NCBI RefSeq assembly: GCF_949987535.1
Contig: NC_080082.1
Coordinates: 47,716,374 to 47,780,373 of the forward strand
Origin: Balaenoptera acutorostrata
Lineage: Eukaryota > Chordata > Mammalia > Artiodactyla > Balaenopteridae
Reading direction: 5' to 3'
DNA length: 64,000 nt
In this document: one piece after another, positions 29,901-43,036 of the stretch
Layout: the number at the start of each line of letters is the position of its first letter
Numbering within the stretch: position 1 is the stretch's first letter
Made by a program: the position numbers and the translations under genes
The notes under the pieces: model-generated
What the model was told of the DNA's origin: nothing
What the model saw: the letters and a program-made list of their open reading frames with translations, nothing else
Databases searched by the model: none

Positions 29901-30468
29901 TCCTCTGGAGCAGCTGGAACACCCAGTGCTCGGGACTCACCTTTGCACCTGTCCTCATTCGTCTCCACTGACGGTTACCCTTGTCGGTGAAGGGGTGTGA
30001 TGGCCTCCATAACCTGCCTCGTGGGGTGGTTGTGAGGCTCGAATGAAAGGCATGGAAAAGCTTCTTGGAAAACTATAGAGCACATACAGAATAAAGTATT
30101 TTCTTAAAGCTTCAGATAAATTACTTAAGTGTTTTGGGTTTTTTTCAGGTTACTAGGTACATTCATCATAAAATTAATGGGAAATTGCATGATGCAAAAG
30201 TGATGTTGGCTTTAGGAAATACAGTTTGGATTGATCCAATGGTAAGTATGCAGTTTTCTTGAAAAGAAACGTGTGTTTGAATGGGCCCCTAAAATTATCC
30301 AAATTATTCTAACCTGTTGCCTGAGTAACTATTTGCCTCACATAAACGGAGGCTTATTTGATAAAGGCTCTGTGTAAAGGAGAGCTTTTTCCATGTTATT
30401 TGGGTCATGAATGTGGTCATGGGTTTTTTGGTTTAAGGGGACCTTTTACATTGTAACCCAGCGCTCAC

Positions 30469-30503
<35 letters not shown>

Positions 30504-33500
30504 AATCACACACACTCACACATACAACTGAGACAGAAACTTTATGAAACTATTGTTAGCACACGCGACAGTCTCTGCCATTTATAATTCTCTTCCAAGT
30601 GGCGGCTGTGCACTGGTATCTGATTTCACAGTCCGCTGCCCGCACGGGTGGGAAGCCCTGGACAGGATCCGCTGCCCGCACGGGTGGGAAGCCCTGGACA
30701 GGATCCGCTGCCCGCACAGGTGGGAAGCCCTGGGACAGGAACCGCCCTGCAGAAGCACGGCTGTGCGCTGGCGTAGCTGTAAGTGATCTTAGAGTGGTCA
30801 GTAATGTGGAGGATTCCGGTTCTCAGGCTTTTCCAAGACAGATTTTATTATGTTCACGGTTCCTACCTCGTCCATTCACCAGATATTTACTGAGCACCTA
30901 CTGGGTGCTAGGACCTGTACGAGGCACTGGAATTCCATCCGTGAGCAGACTCCTACCCTGTGGGGGTGGGCGGGACTGAGCATGAGGCCAGGACATGTGA
31001 CTCGGGGCCGCAGCCCGTCCCTGCTGAGGCCAGCACCATCCCCGCTCTGCTGACACCCTGGGAACTCTACTTTTCAATTCAGAGTTTTGCTCTGTTAGAG
31101 TTAAATCTTAATTATTATGATTATTTATACGATTTAAAGGAATTCAGTTCATAAAAACTGTTTTGTTGAAAGTTATTTTTATAAGAGTGAAAAAGCCTTA
31201 ACATGGAAAAGAAGAGTTTGGGTATAAGATTTAAGAGTAAGAGGAGAGTATGATTTTTAGAAGGGAAGGTGGAGACTACCAGTGCAGGTAAATGAAGAGG
31301 TCTGGGGGGTCTTAGTCGATGTCATAACAGTCAATATTGTGGTGGTTTTTCATCAGAGAAAAAAATGGAAACTTTATTGAGCAAGGATTTTTTAAACTAT
31401 AGCTAAGAGAATGAAGCCAAAAAAAAGAAAACCCACCTGGCAAACAGGCTTCCGCAGCTCCAAAGTGTAGCAGTGTTCGTGGCACGCTGGAGGGGAGGCA
31501 GAGCCCACACCTGCCGCCTTCTCCCCCCGCCAGCACCAGCTCGCTCCCCAGGCTGAGTGGAGAAGGGCTCTTCTGCTGTCGCTCCACGGGAGTGCATTCC
31601 TATTCCCGCGCTCCCTGGGGAGGCGCCCCAGCCAGCGCCAGCCTGGTCTACTCCGAGCCCAGTGAAAGTCCTGGGGCCATACCTCCCACCAACAGGAATC
31701 AGACAATTGCAGATTTTCATGCTTTATTTAATTTTGTGTAAACTGAAATGGATGAGAATGTTTTGGTTGCAGAAAAAAACAAGTGGAGGAAACTGGCCAG
31801 GACGCAGGGTTTAGGGCCTTGGTGTGGGCCCTTGCTGGGCATCTGAAGACCCGGAGCCTTCTTGTTAGGAGAGGTGAAAGCACAGGAGGGAGAATCAGAA
31901 AGATCTAAGAACTGTGCGTGTGGTTACAGCATCACAGACGGGTCTTGTCTGGGATTTTACCTCAGGACTTGATCTTGGCCCCAGCCCCACAGCTGATCAT
32001 ATTTCTCCAGTACGGGGCTGGGTTCTGGAAGATTCCAACGAGGAGGCCCTTGTGGTGGCACATGCCCTGGTGCATCAGGCATTGCACAGTGAGATCAGGA
32101 GGCCACGGTGCGGGTGTTTGTGGCTCATCTAAAGTTCTAAGTGTAATTCCTGCAAACGTATTTTTTCTTTCATTCAAGGTGCACATTACAAAACTTTCAA
32201 ACTTGAAAACTTCTGTCATTGATTATAATGTTCGAGCTGAAATTTTGTCAACGGGAATGGGCATTGATAACTCAGAGCATGTAGAACAGCTGAAAAAATT
32301 ATACAAAGGTGCTAAAGTGCCAACTTTTGAAGAAAGCGTGAGCCAGACCCCGTAAGTGGATTTTTGTCTCCTTTTGGAAGAGCTGTCTTGTGGCGGTGTA
32401 ACTCACAAGCGTTAGGGACATTTTCTCTGAAAGTAGAATAGTTTAATGGGTCTCTACGTTCCCATCACTCAGCTTCAATAATTACCAGTATTTGGGGAGT
32501 CTTATTTTATCCAAACCCCAGCCCACATTTTTGTTTTTGTTTGACTATTATAAAACAAATTCCAAATATATTTCATCTGTATCTCTTACAGAATGAATTT
32601 TTGTTAGCTTTTTATTGACAGCACGCATACAGAAAAGAACACGTGTCATGAGTGTGGCTTGGCGGATTTTCTGAGCACAGAAACCAGCCCCAGATCAGAA
32701 ACAGGGCATGACTCAGAGACACCTCCTGCTCCCTCCCCAAGGGCAGCTGCTTTCAAGACACAAAATGGCATGGGTGGCTCTTCCCTTGTTCATACTTTGA
32801 ATGGAATCATGCAATGTGTCTCTTTCATATCTGGCTTCTTTAACTCAGCATTATTTGTGAAATTCATCCATGTTGTGCATGCAGCTGTAAACCTATAGAT
32901 TCTCATGGCTGCGTCATATTCCATTGTATGAATATAATTTATTTACGCATTCTGTCGAAGGGAGAAATTTCCAGTTCTGGGCCACTTCAAGTGGCACTTT
33001 AAACATTCTCCTACATGTGCTTTGGTGCACTTACAAATGTATTCCATTTCTTACGAATGGCATGGAATTGTTGAGTCATAATTAGACTACTGCTCAACAG
33101 TTTTCCAAATTGGTTGTACCAGTTTTCACATCCACAAGCAGGATATGAGAGGCTGTGGAAGTCTCTGAGAAAGTACACTGGCCACCCCCAGAGGGGAGGA
33201 TGGACCCAGCATGTGCATCCACCGAAGGACTCGCATTAAGAGCTCCTTTCGGTCAGGAAGAAATAGCAGACACCTAGTAGAAAACGGGGCAAAAGATTTG
33301 AACAGACACTTCACAATGTCCAATTCATTAATTGTCCAATAATTAATGTACAAAAAGGTGCTCAGACTCATGACTCATCAGGGAAATGTAAATTAAAGCC
33401 ACAATGGAGCAATACCGCTTCATAGCCACAAGCAATGAGAGAAAGGAAACACCAAGTGTTGGCAACGATGTGGGGCAACAAAAGCCTTCAAAAAACTTGA

Positions 33501-36182
33501 CTGAAGTGCTGTTACCACAGCCAGCAAAGTGAACGGTAATTTCTTAAATTGCATTTTTTTAAAATTGTGTTAAAATATAATACATAACAGAATTTCTCAT
33601 TTTTATTTGTTTTTTCAAAGTGTAGTAAAATACATGTAAAATCTATCACAGTAACTGTTTTTTAAGTATACAATTCAGTGGCAGTAAGTACGTTCACATT
33701 GTTGTGTAACTGTCACCACAGTCTCCAGAAGTTTTCATCATCCCAACCGAAACTCTGTACCCATTAAACCGTAATGCCCATTCTCCCATTCCCTCGGCCC
33801 CTGGGAACCTCCGTTCTGCTTTCTGTTTCCATTAATTTACCTGTTCTGGGTACCACATATAAATGGAATCATACAATATATGTCCTTCTGTGTCTGGCTT
33901 ATTTCACTTAGCATAATGTTTTCAAGGTTCATCCATGTTGTAGCAGGTATCAGGATTTCTGTCCTTTTAAGGCTGAAAAATACTCCATTGTATGGATATA
34001 CTGCATTTTGTTTATCCATTCATCTGTAGTGGATATTTGGCTGTTGTGAATAGTGCTGCTGTGAACATTGGTGGACAAATATCTGTTTAAATTCCTGCTT
34101 TCAGCTCTTTTGGAATTTCTGGATCATACGGCAATTCCACGTTTAATTTTTTGAACTGCCAAACTGTTTCCACAACAGCTGTGTGTTATGTTCCCACCAG
34201 CAGTGTACAAGGTTCCTGTTTTCTCCACGTCCTTGGCTAGAAATCAGCCTGAAGTGAAAGCTTAGGGTCCTCTCAGGACTTTTCTGAGCGTGCATCTTGC
34301 CTCGGCTGCACATGGCTTTCTCAGTCCCCTTTTGAATGTCCTAATTTCCAGTGAGTCTCCCCCTAGCTTCTCCAGGCCTTCGATGGTCTGTTGTGTGTCT
34401 CCTTGCGTCATACCTTGCCTTGGGTGTCCATGGGTCTGTAGTGGCGTTTTCTGAGCAGTGCCCACAGCTTTCCTGGCTGTGTTCTGAGTTCCGTGAAACA
34501 GAGGTGAGCATCTTGCATTATAGTCCCTCAGGTATCCCCCAGATGGCTTCACACACGAAGTCTGCTCTGCCCTCTCTGGTTTTGGGGGTGGGGGGGTGGG
34601 GGAACAGGAAGGTGGTTCAGACAGCTTCTGGTGGTTCTTTCAGTGTGTCTATGGGGAAATGGGAACTTGGAGCTCCCTAATCCGCGATTTTGCTCTGTGT
34701 GTGTTTTGGATGCTGAAATATTTTGTTCAGTCTAACTTTGTTTCAGTTGACCTAATTAATACATAAATACTTTTTTTTTAATTAATTTATTTATTTATGT
34801 TGTGTTGGGTCTTCGTTTCTGTGCGAGGGCTTTCTCTAGTTGCGGCAAGTGGGGGCCACTCTTCATCGCGGTGCGCGGGCCTCTCATTATCGCGGCCTCT
34901 CTTGTTGCGGAGCACAGGCTCCAGACGCACAGGCTCAGTAGTTGTGGCTCACGGGCCTAGTTGCTCTGCGGCATGTGGGATCCTCCCAAACCAGGGCTTG
35001 AACCCGTGTCCCCCGCATTGGCGGGCAGATTCTCAACCACTGCACCACCAGGGAAGCCCCCATAAATACTTTTAACTGAAGTTGCCAATAGGTAAAGTTG
35101 AAATTTAAAAATTTGTTCATTTATTCAGCAAATATTTATTGATTGTCTACTGGGGATACAGTAGTGAACAAAACAGATGAAGGGCCAGCTCACATTTCAG
35201 TGGAGACAAACGATAAACAGGTTACAGAAATACATAGTGGATAATGTGGTGGTATGTGAGATGGAGCAGATTAACACAGAAGGGAAGACAGGGTAGTTTG
35301 GGGTCTGAGATGGTGAGCAAAGACCCAAGAGGTGAGGCCTGACCCAGGCAGATACCAAGGTGTAGCCCCATGTGGGCAGAGGGAAGGCTTGGTTATTCCT
35401 TGGTTCCAGGAACAGAGAGGAAGGTGCAGTGACCAGAGCAGCAAACAAGGGGAGAATCTAGGTGTGAAGGTCAGATCTTGTTGGACCCTGTGGCCACTGC
35501 AAGGGTGGGCTCGGAGGAGGAGGAGGTGGAACCATGAGAGAGTTTTGAGCAGAGGAATGGCTTAATCAGAACATTCTGGGCTACTGTGTTGAGAACAGAC
35601 TGGAGCGGGGGACAAAGTCTGTGCCCAGAGTTCAGGTCAGGATGACAGCGGCTCAGACTAGGGTGGTTTTGTGGAGGTGGTGAGGAGCAGCGGGTTTCTG
35701 AATGTAACTGTAGTGGGCGTGTGGTCTCAGGGGGCCTGGTCGGCAGATCCTGGGATTGAGAGCCGGGATGCTGGATGAGGCCGCGAGGGACTGAGCACCG
35801 GGACTGTAATGTTGGGTGGCGGGCAGTGGGGACATGGGGGAGGAGCCTGAGCAGCAGCCTGGAGCTGGGGGGGTGGGGAGGGCATCCAGGACCACAGGTG
35901 AGGGAAGGCTTTCGCAGAGCAGGGAGCCATGAGCTGCCAGGTGCTGCGAGGCCAAATGAAATGAGGACTGAGAACTGACCAGTGGATTTAATGCTGTGAC
36001 CCCTGGAGACCTTGAAGGGTTCCTGAATTACTGCTGAGAGTAGGAGAATTTCAAAGAACATGGCAGAGATTAAAATAGCCTTAAGTGTGTAGAGTTTTCT
36101 ATCTTAATAAAATTGGGTACCTGTGGAATTAGGATATGTTTTGTTTTCTACACACTTTCAGGAAACAAAAATTGCTCCATGC

Positions 36183-36219
<37 letters not shown>

Positions 36220-39200
36220 TTCTGAGATATACATTTTAAAGTAATAACTAGGATTATTACTTATAACATTATACCAGAACATATAAGATTTTTAGACGTT
36301 TCCTGTAATGTCTGAAACATTTATATTAACATATTTCCATACATATTTCCATACAAATACAAATATAAGATTTTTAGAAATTTCATGTAATGTCTGAAAC
36401 ATTTATATTAACATATTTCCATACATATTTCCATACAAATACAAATATAAGATTTTTAGAAATTTCATGTAATGTCTGAAACATTTATATTAACATATTT
36501 CCATACATATTTCCATACAAATACAAATATAAGATTTTTAGAAATTTCATGTAATGTCTGAAACATTTATATTAACATATTTCCATACATATTTCCATAC
36601 AAATACAAATATAAGATTTTTAGAAATTTCATGTAATGTCTGAAACATTTATATTAACATATTTCCATACATATTTCCATACAAATACAAATATAAGATT
36701 TTTAGAAATTTCATGTAATGTCTGAAACATTTATATTAACATATCTCCATACATATTTCCATACAAATACAAATATAAGATTTTTAGAAATTTCATGTAC
36801 TGTCTGAAACATTTATATTAACATATTTCCATACATATTTCCATACAAATACAAATATAAGATTTTTAGAAATTTCATGTACTGTCTGAAACATTTATAT
36901 TAACATATTTCCATACATATTTCCATACAAATACAAATATAAGATTTTTAGAAATTTCATGTAATGTCTGAAACATTTATATTAACATATTTCCATACAA
37001 ATAACCCAATGAAAGTTTAGTATTAGTTGTTTTGTTTGTTTTTTTATACTGCAGGTTCTTATTAGGCATCAGTTTTATACACATCAATGTATACATGTCA
37101 ATCCCAATCGCCCAATTCAGCACATCACCATCCCCACCTCATCACAGTTTTCCCCCCTTGGTGTCCATATGTCCATTCTCTACATCTGTGTCTCAACTTC
37201 TGCCCTGCAAACTGGCTCATCTGTACCATTTTTCTACGTTCCACATACATGCATTAACATACGATATTTGTTTTTCTCTTTCTGACTTACTTCACTCTGT
37301 ATGACAGTCTCTAGATCCATCCACTTCTCAACAAATGACTCAATTTCGTTCCTTTTTATGGCTGAATAATATTCCATCGTATATATGTACCACAACTTCT
37401 TTATCCATTCGTCTGTTGATGGGCATTTAGGTTGCTTCCATGACCTGGCTATTGTAAATAGTGCTGCAATGAACATTCGGGTGCACGTGTCTTTTTGAAT
37501 TACGGTTTTCTCTGGGTATATGCCCAGTAGTGGGATTGCTGGGTCATATGGTAATTCTATTTTTAGTTTTTTAAGGAACCTCCATATTGTTCTCCATAGT
37601 GGCTGTATCAATTTACATTCCCACCAACAGTGCAAGAGGGTTCCCTTTTCTCCACACCCTCTCCAGCATTTGTTGTTTGTAGATTTTCTGATGATGCCCA
37701 TTCTAACAGGAGTGAGGTGATACCTCATTGTAGTTTTGATTTGCATTTCTCTAATAATTAGTGATGTTGAGCATCTTTTCATGTGCTTCGTGGCCGTCTG
37801 TATGTCTTCTTTGGAGAAATGTCTATTTAGGTCTTCTGCCCATTTTTGGATTGGGGTGTTTGTTTCTTTGATATTGAGCTGAATGAGCTGTTTATATATT
37901 TTGGAGATTAATCCTTTGTCCGTTGATTCATTTGCAAATATTTTCTCCCATTCTGAGGGTTGTCTTTTCGTCTTGTTTATGGTTTCCTTTGCTGTGCAAA
38001 AGCTTTGAAGTTTCATTAGGTCCCACTTGTTTATTTTTGTTTTTATTTCCATTACTCTAGGAGGTGGATCGAAAAAGATCTTGCTGTGATTGATGTCAAA
38101 GAGTGTTCTTCCTATGTTTTCCTCTAAGAGTTTTATAGTGTCCAGTCTTATATTTAGGTCTCTAATCCATTTTGAGTTTATTTTTGTGTATGGTGTTAGG
38201 GAGTATTCTAATTTCATTCTTTTACATGTGGCTGTCCAGTTTTCCCAGCACCACTTATTGAAGAGACTGTCTTTTCTCCATTGTATATCTTTGCCTCCTT
38301 TGTCATAGATTAGTTGACCATAGGTGCGTGGGTTAATCTCTGGGCTTTCGATCTTGTTCCATTGATCTATGTTTCTGTTTTTGTGCCAGTACCATATTGT
38401 CTTGATTACTGTAGCTTTGTAGTATAGTCTGAAGTCAGGGAGTCTGATTCCTCCAGCTCCATTTTTTTGCCTCAAGACTGCTTTGGCTATTCGGGGTCTT
38501 TTGTGTCTCCATACAAATTTTAAGATGATTTGTTCTAGCTCCGTAAAAAATGCCATTGGTAATTTGATAGGGATTGCATTGAATCTGTAGATTGCTTTGG
38601 GTAGTATACTCATTTTCACAATGTTGATTCTTCCAATCCAAGAACATGGTATATCTCTCCATCTGTTGGTATCATCTTTAATTTCTTTCATCAGTGCCTT
38701 ATAGTTTTCTGCATACAGGTCTTTTGTCTCCCTAGGTAGGTTTATTCCTAGGTATTTTATTCTTTTTGTTGCAATGGTAAATGGGAGTGTTTCCATAATT
38801 TCTCTTTCAGATTTTTCATCATTAGTGTATAGGAATGCAAGAGATTTCTGTGCATTAATTTTGTAACCTGCAACTTTACCATATTCATTAATTAGCTCTA
38901 GCAGTTTTCTGGTGGCAGTTTTAGGATTCTCTATGTATAGTATCATGTCATCCGCAAACAGTGACAGTTTTACTTCTTCTTTTCCAATTTGTATTCCTTT
39001 TATTTCTTTTTCTTCTCTGATTGCCGTGGCTAGGACTTCCAGAACTATGTTGAATAATAGTGGTGAGAGTGGACATCCTTGTCTCGTTCCTGATCTTAGA
39101 GGAAATGCTTTCAGTTTTTCACCATTGAGAATGATGTTTGCTGTGGGTTTGTCATATATGGCCTTTATTATGTTGAGGTAGGTTCCCTCTATGCCCACTT

Positions 39201-42200
39201 TCTGGAGAGTTTTTATCATAAATGGGTGTTGAATTTTGTCAAAAGCTTTTTCTGCATCTATTGAGATGATCATATGGTTTTTCTTCTTCAATTTGTTAAT
39301 ATGGTGTATCACATTGATTGATTTGCGTATATTGAAGAATCCTTGCATCCCTGGGATAAATCCCACTTGATCGTGGTGTATGATCCTTTTAATGTGTTGT
39401 TGGATTCTGTTTGCTAGTATTTTGTTGAGGATTTTTGCATCTATATTCATCAGTGATATTGGTCTGTAATTTTCTTTTTTTGTAGTGTCTTTGTCTGGTT
39501 TTGGTATCAGGGTGATGGTGGCCTCATAGAATGAGTTTGGGAGAGTTCCTTCCTCTGCAATTTTTTGGAAGAGTTTGAGAAGGATGGGTGTTAGCTCTTC
39601 TCTAAATGTTTGATAGAATTCACCTGTGAAGCCATCTGGTCCTGGACTTTTGTTTGTTGGAAGATTTTTAATCACAGTTTCAATTTCATTACTTGTGATT
39701 GGTCTGTTGATATTTTCTGTTTCTTCCTGGTTCAGTCTTGGAAGGTTATACCTTTCTAAGAATTTGTCCATTTCTTCCAGGTTGTCCATTTTATTGGCAT
39801 AAAGTTGCTTGTAGTAGTCTCTTAGGATGTTTTGTATTTCTGCGGTGTCTGTTGTAACTTCTCCTTTTTCATTTCTGATTTTATTGATTTGAGTCCTCTC
39901 CCTCTTTTTCTTGATGAGTCTGGCTAATGGCTTATCAATTTTGTTTATCTTCTCAAAGAACCAACTTTTAGTTTTATTGATCTTTGCTATTGTTTTCTTT
40001 GTTTCTATTTCATTTATTTCTGCTCTGATCTTTATGATTTCTTTCCTTCTGCTAACTTTGGGTTTTGTTTGTTCTTCTTTCTCTAGTTTCTTTAGGTGTA
40101 AAGTTAGATTGTTTACTTGAGATTTTTCTTGTTTCTTTAGGTAGGCTTGTATAGCTATAAACTTCCCTCTTAGAACCGCTTTTGCTGCATCCCATAGGTT
40201 TTGGGTCGTCGTGTTTTCATTGTCATTTGTCTCTAGGTATTTTTTTATTTCCTGTTTGATTTCTTCAGTGATCTCTTGGTTATTTAGTAACGTATTGTTT
40301 AGCCTCCATGTGTTTGTCTTTTTTACGTTTTTTTCCCTGTAATTCATTTCTAATCTCATAGCGTTGTGGTCAGAAAAGATGCTTGATATGATTTCAATTT
40401 TCTTAAATTTACTGAGGCTTGATTTGTGACCCAAGATGTGATCTATCCTGGAGAATGTTCCGTGTGCACTTGAGAAGAACGTGTAATCTGCCGTTTTTGG
40501 ATGGAATGTCCTATATATATCAATTAAATCTATCTGGTCTATTGTGTCATTTAAAGCTTCTGTTTCCTTATTTATTTTCATTTTGGATGATCTGTCCATT
40601 GGCGTAAGTGAGGTGTTAAAGTCCCCCACTATTATTGTGTTACTGTCGATTTCCTCTTTTATAGCTGTTAGCAGTTGCCTTATGTATTGAGGTGCTCCTA
40701 TGTTGGGTGCATATATATTTATAATTGTTATATCTTCTTCTTGGATTGATCCCTGGATCATTATGTAGTGTCCTTCCTTGTCTCTTGTAACATTCTTTAT
40801 TTTAAAGTCTATTTTATCTGATATGAGTATAGCTACTCCAGCTTTCTTTTGATTTCCATTTGCATGGAATATCTTTTTCCATCCCCTCACTTTCAGTCTG
40901 TATGTGTCCCTAGGTCTGAAGTGGGTCTCTTGTAGACAGCATATATATGGGTCTTGTTTTTGTATCCATTCAGCCAGTCTATGTCTTTTGGTTGGGGCAT
41001 TTAATCCATTCACGTTTAAGGTAATTATCGATATGTATGTTCCTATGACCATTTTCTTAATTGTTTTGGGTTTGTTTTTGTAGGTCCTTTTCTTCTCTTG
41101 TGTTTCCCACTTAGAGAAGTTCCTTTAGCATTTGTTGTAGAGCTGGTTTGGTGGTGCTGAATTCTCTTAGCTTTTGCTTGTCTGTAAAGCTTTTGATTTC
41201 TCCATCAAATCTAAATGAGATCCTTGCTGGGTAGAGTAATCTTGGTTGTAGGTTCTTCCCTTTCATCACTTTAAGTATTTCATGCCACTCCCTTCTGGCT
41301 TGCAGAGTTTCTGCTGAGAAATCAGCTGTTAACCTTATGGGGGTTCCCTTGTATGTTATTTGTCGTTTTTCCCTTGCTGCTTTCAATAATTTTTCTTTGT
41401 CTTTAATTTTTGCCACTTTGATTACTATGTGTCTCGGCGTGTTTCTCCTTGGGTTTATTCTGTATGGGACTCTCTGCGCTTCCTGGACTTGGGTGGCTAT
41501 TTCCTTTCCCATGTTAGGGAAGTTTTCGATTATAATCTCTTCAAATATTTTCTCTGGTCCTTTCTCTCTCTCTTCTCCTTCTGGGACCCCTATAATGCGA
41601 ATGTTGTTGCGTTTAATGTTGTCCCAGAGGTCTCTTAGGCTGTCTTCATTTCTTTTTATTCTTTTTTCTTTAGTCTGTTCCGCAGCAGTGAATTCCACCA
41701 TTCTGTCTTCCAGGTCACTTATCCGTTCTTCTGCCTCAGTTATTCTGCTATTGATTCCTTCTAGTGTAGTTTTCATTTCAGTTATTGTATTGGTCATCTC
41801 TGTTTGTTTGTTCTTTAATTCTTCTAGGTCTTTGTTAATCATTTCTTGCATCTTCTCAATCTTTGCCTCCATTCTTATTCCGAGGTCCTGGATCATCTTC
41901 ACTATCATTATTCTGAATTCTTTTTCTGGAAGGTTGCCTATCTCCACTTCATTTAGTTGTTTTTCTGGGGTTTTTTCTTGTTCCTTCATCTGGTACATAG
42001 CCCTCTGCCTTTTCATCTTCTCTGTCTTTCTGTAACTGTGGTTTTTGGTCCACAGGCTGCAGGATTGTAGTTTTTCTTGCTTCTGTTGTCTGCCCTCTGG
42101 TGGTTGAGGCTATCTAAGAGGCTTGATGGGAGGCTCTGGTGGTGGGTAGAGCTGACTGTTGCTGTCCATGCTTACTTTTAAGATAGTCTTTTAAAAATGA

Positions 42201-42984
42201 AGACGCGACTGCAGTTCAGTCGATTTAATCAGGACAGATTGATCGCTTATAGGAAACACCGCAACGACTGCTGAGCCCCAGCTCCGCACAAAGCACTCTG
42301 CTCAGTCCCTTTGCACACGTGATTCTGTGGTTGCACAGGAGTGCCGCGCACCTTGGTGATAATCACAGGTAGAGGGGCGTGCAGAGGCCTGGAGATCTGC
42401 GGGGGGAGCCCGCCTCCAAGAAGGGACTCCACTTGGGGAGATGGTCGGGGGGCTGTGATGCCTGTCTGGGTCAGAGACGAGGAGGACGGCGTCACTCTTA
42501 CAGCGGACTGGGAAGGAGGACAGAGTCTGCGGGCTTGAAGGCCTGGAAGCCGTAGGGCTGAGTGGCTGGCAGACACAGGGCCGTGTGATTGTATAATTCT
42601 GAGCCCTCATGACTGAGAGCAGCCAGCTCGGAGAGGAGGAGGTACTGAGTGGGTTTGGACACGAGTTTCAGGCTAGTGAAGGTGTAAGCCTGGAGCTCGG
42701 GAAGGCGGCTGGGGAGGCTCTGGTTTGCTGGTGTCGGAGGAGAGTCAGAACTTGTGTAAGTGTGAGAGGTGGAGGGAACAGGACCCCAGGAGATGAGGGC
42801 CGAGGGGAGATCAGAGCCGTGGTGGCGGAAGAGGGTGGGCAGCAGAGCGTCTGGGGCTGCACAGCTTTGAGGAGGGGTCCCTGCCTGGGTGGCTGGAACA
42901 TGGGACACTGCCCTCCGCGCCACAGGCTTCATGGGTGTCCGTCAGTCGTCCCCTTGGAGACACACACGCACACTCCCTGACCAC

Positions 42985-43036
<52 letters not shown>

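Larger units (their letters stand above)
36176..42179 (-). mobile_element. Nearly full-length L1 with open ORF1 and ORF2, plus 3' transduction
   Basis: The insertion is bounded by a 15 bp direct repeat, TCCATGCTTACTTTT, at 36176-36190 and 42165-42179. On the - strand it reads: about 148 bp of 5' UTR, ORF1, a 58 bp spacer, ORF2, a 3' UTR ending near 37039, about 0.8 kb of extra sequence, and a poly(A) of about 27 bases (poly(T) at 36191-36217). The 5' UTR is short for an L1, so the promoter is probably partly or wholly lost by 5' truncation. The element lies antisense in the TDRD12 intron between 32351 and 43871. Open frames and an intact duplication mark it as young. Confidence 0.95.

Noticed and set aside
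30544..30979. Open frames across the 36 bp repeat as a repeat protein
   Set aside because: The frame is open because 36 is a multiple of three. There are no matching splice sites, and the phase of the flanking TDRD12 exons leaves no place for it.
31918..32355. A 145-codon frame reaching into the 32179 exon
   Set aside because: Only the part after the CATTCAAG acceptor matches TDRD12. The upstream part is intron that happens to be open in the same frame.
35471..36061. A 196-codon open frame on the - strand
   Set aside because: Pro/Ser-rich translation of GC-rich intron with overlapping frames, no start context, splice sites or family features.
36277..37003. Regular array as a CRISPR-like locus
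   Set aside because: Units are directly joined with no unique spacers, and the genome is mammalian. It is a minisatellite.
41337..42035. A 232-codon open frame on the + strand
   Set aside because: It is the antisense shadow of L1 ORF1 (42016-41111); low-complexity I/S/F-rich composition follows from the A-rich opposite strand.
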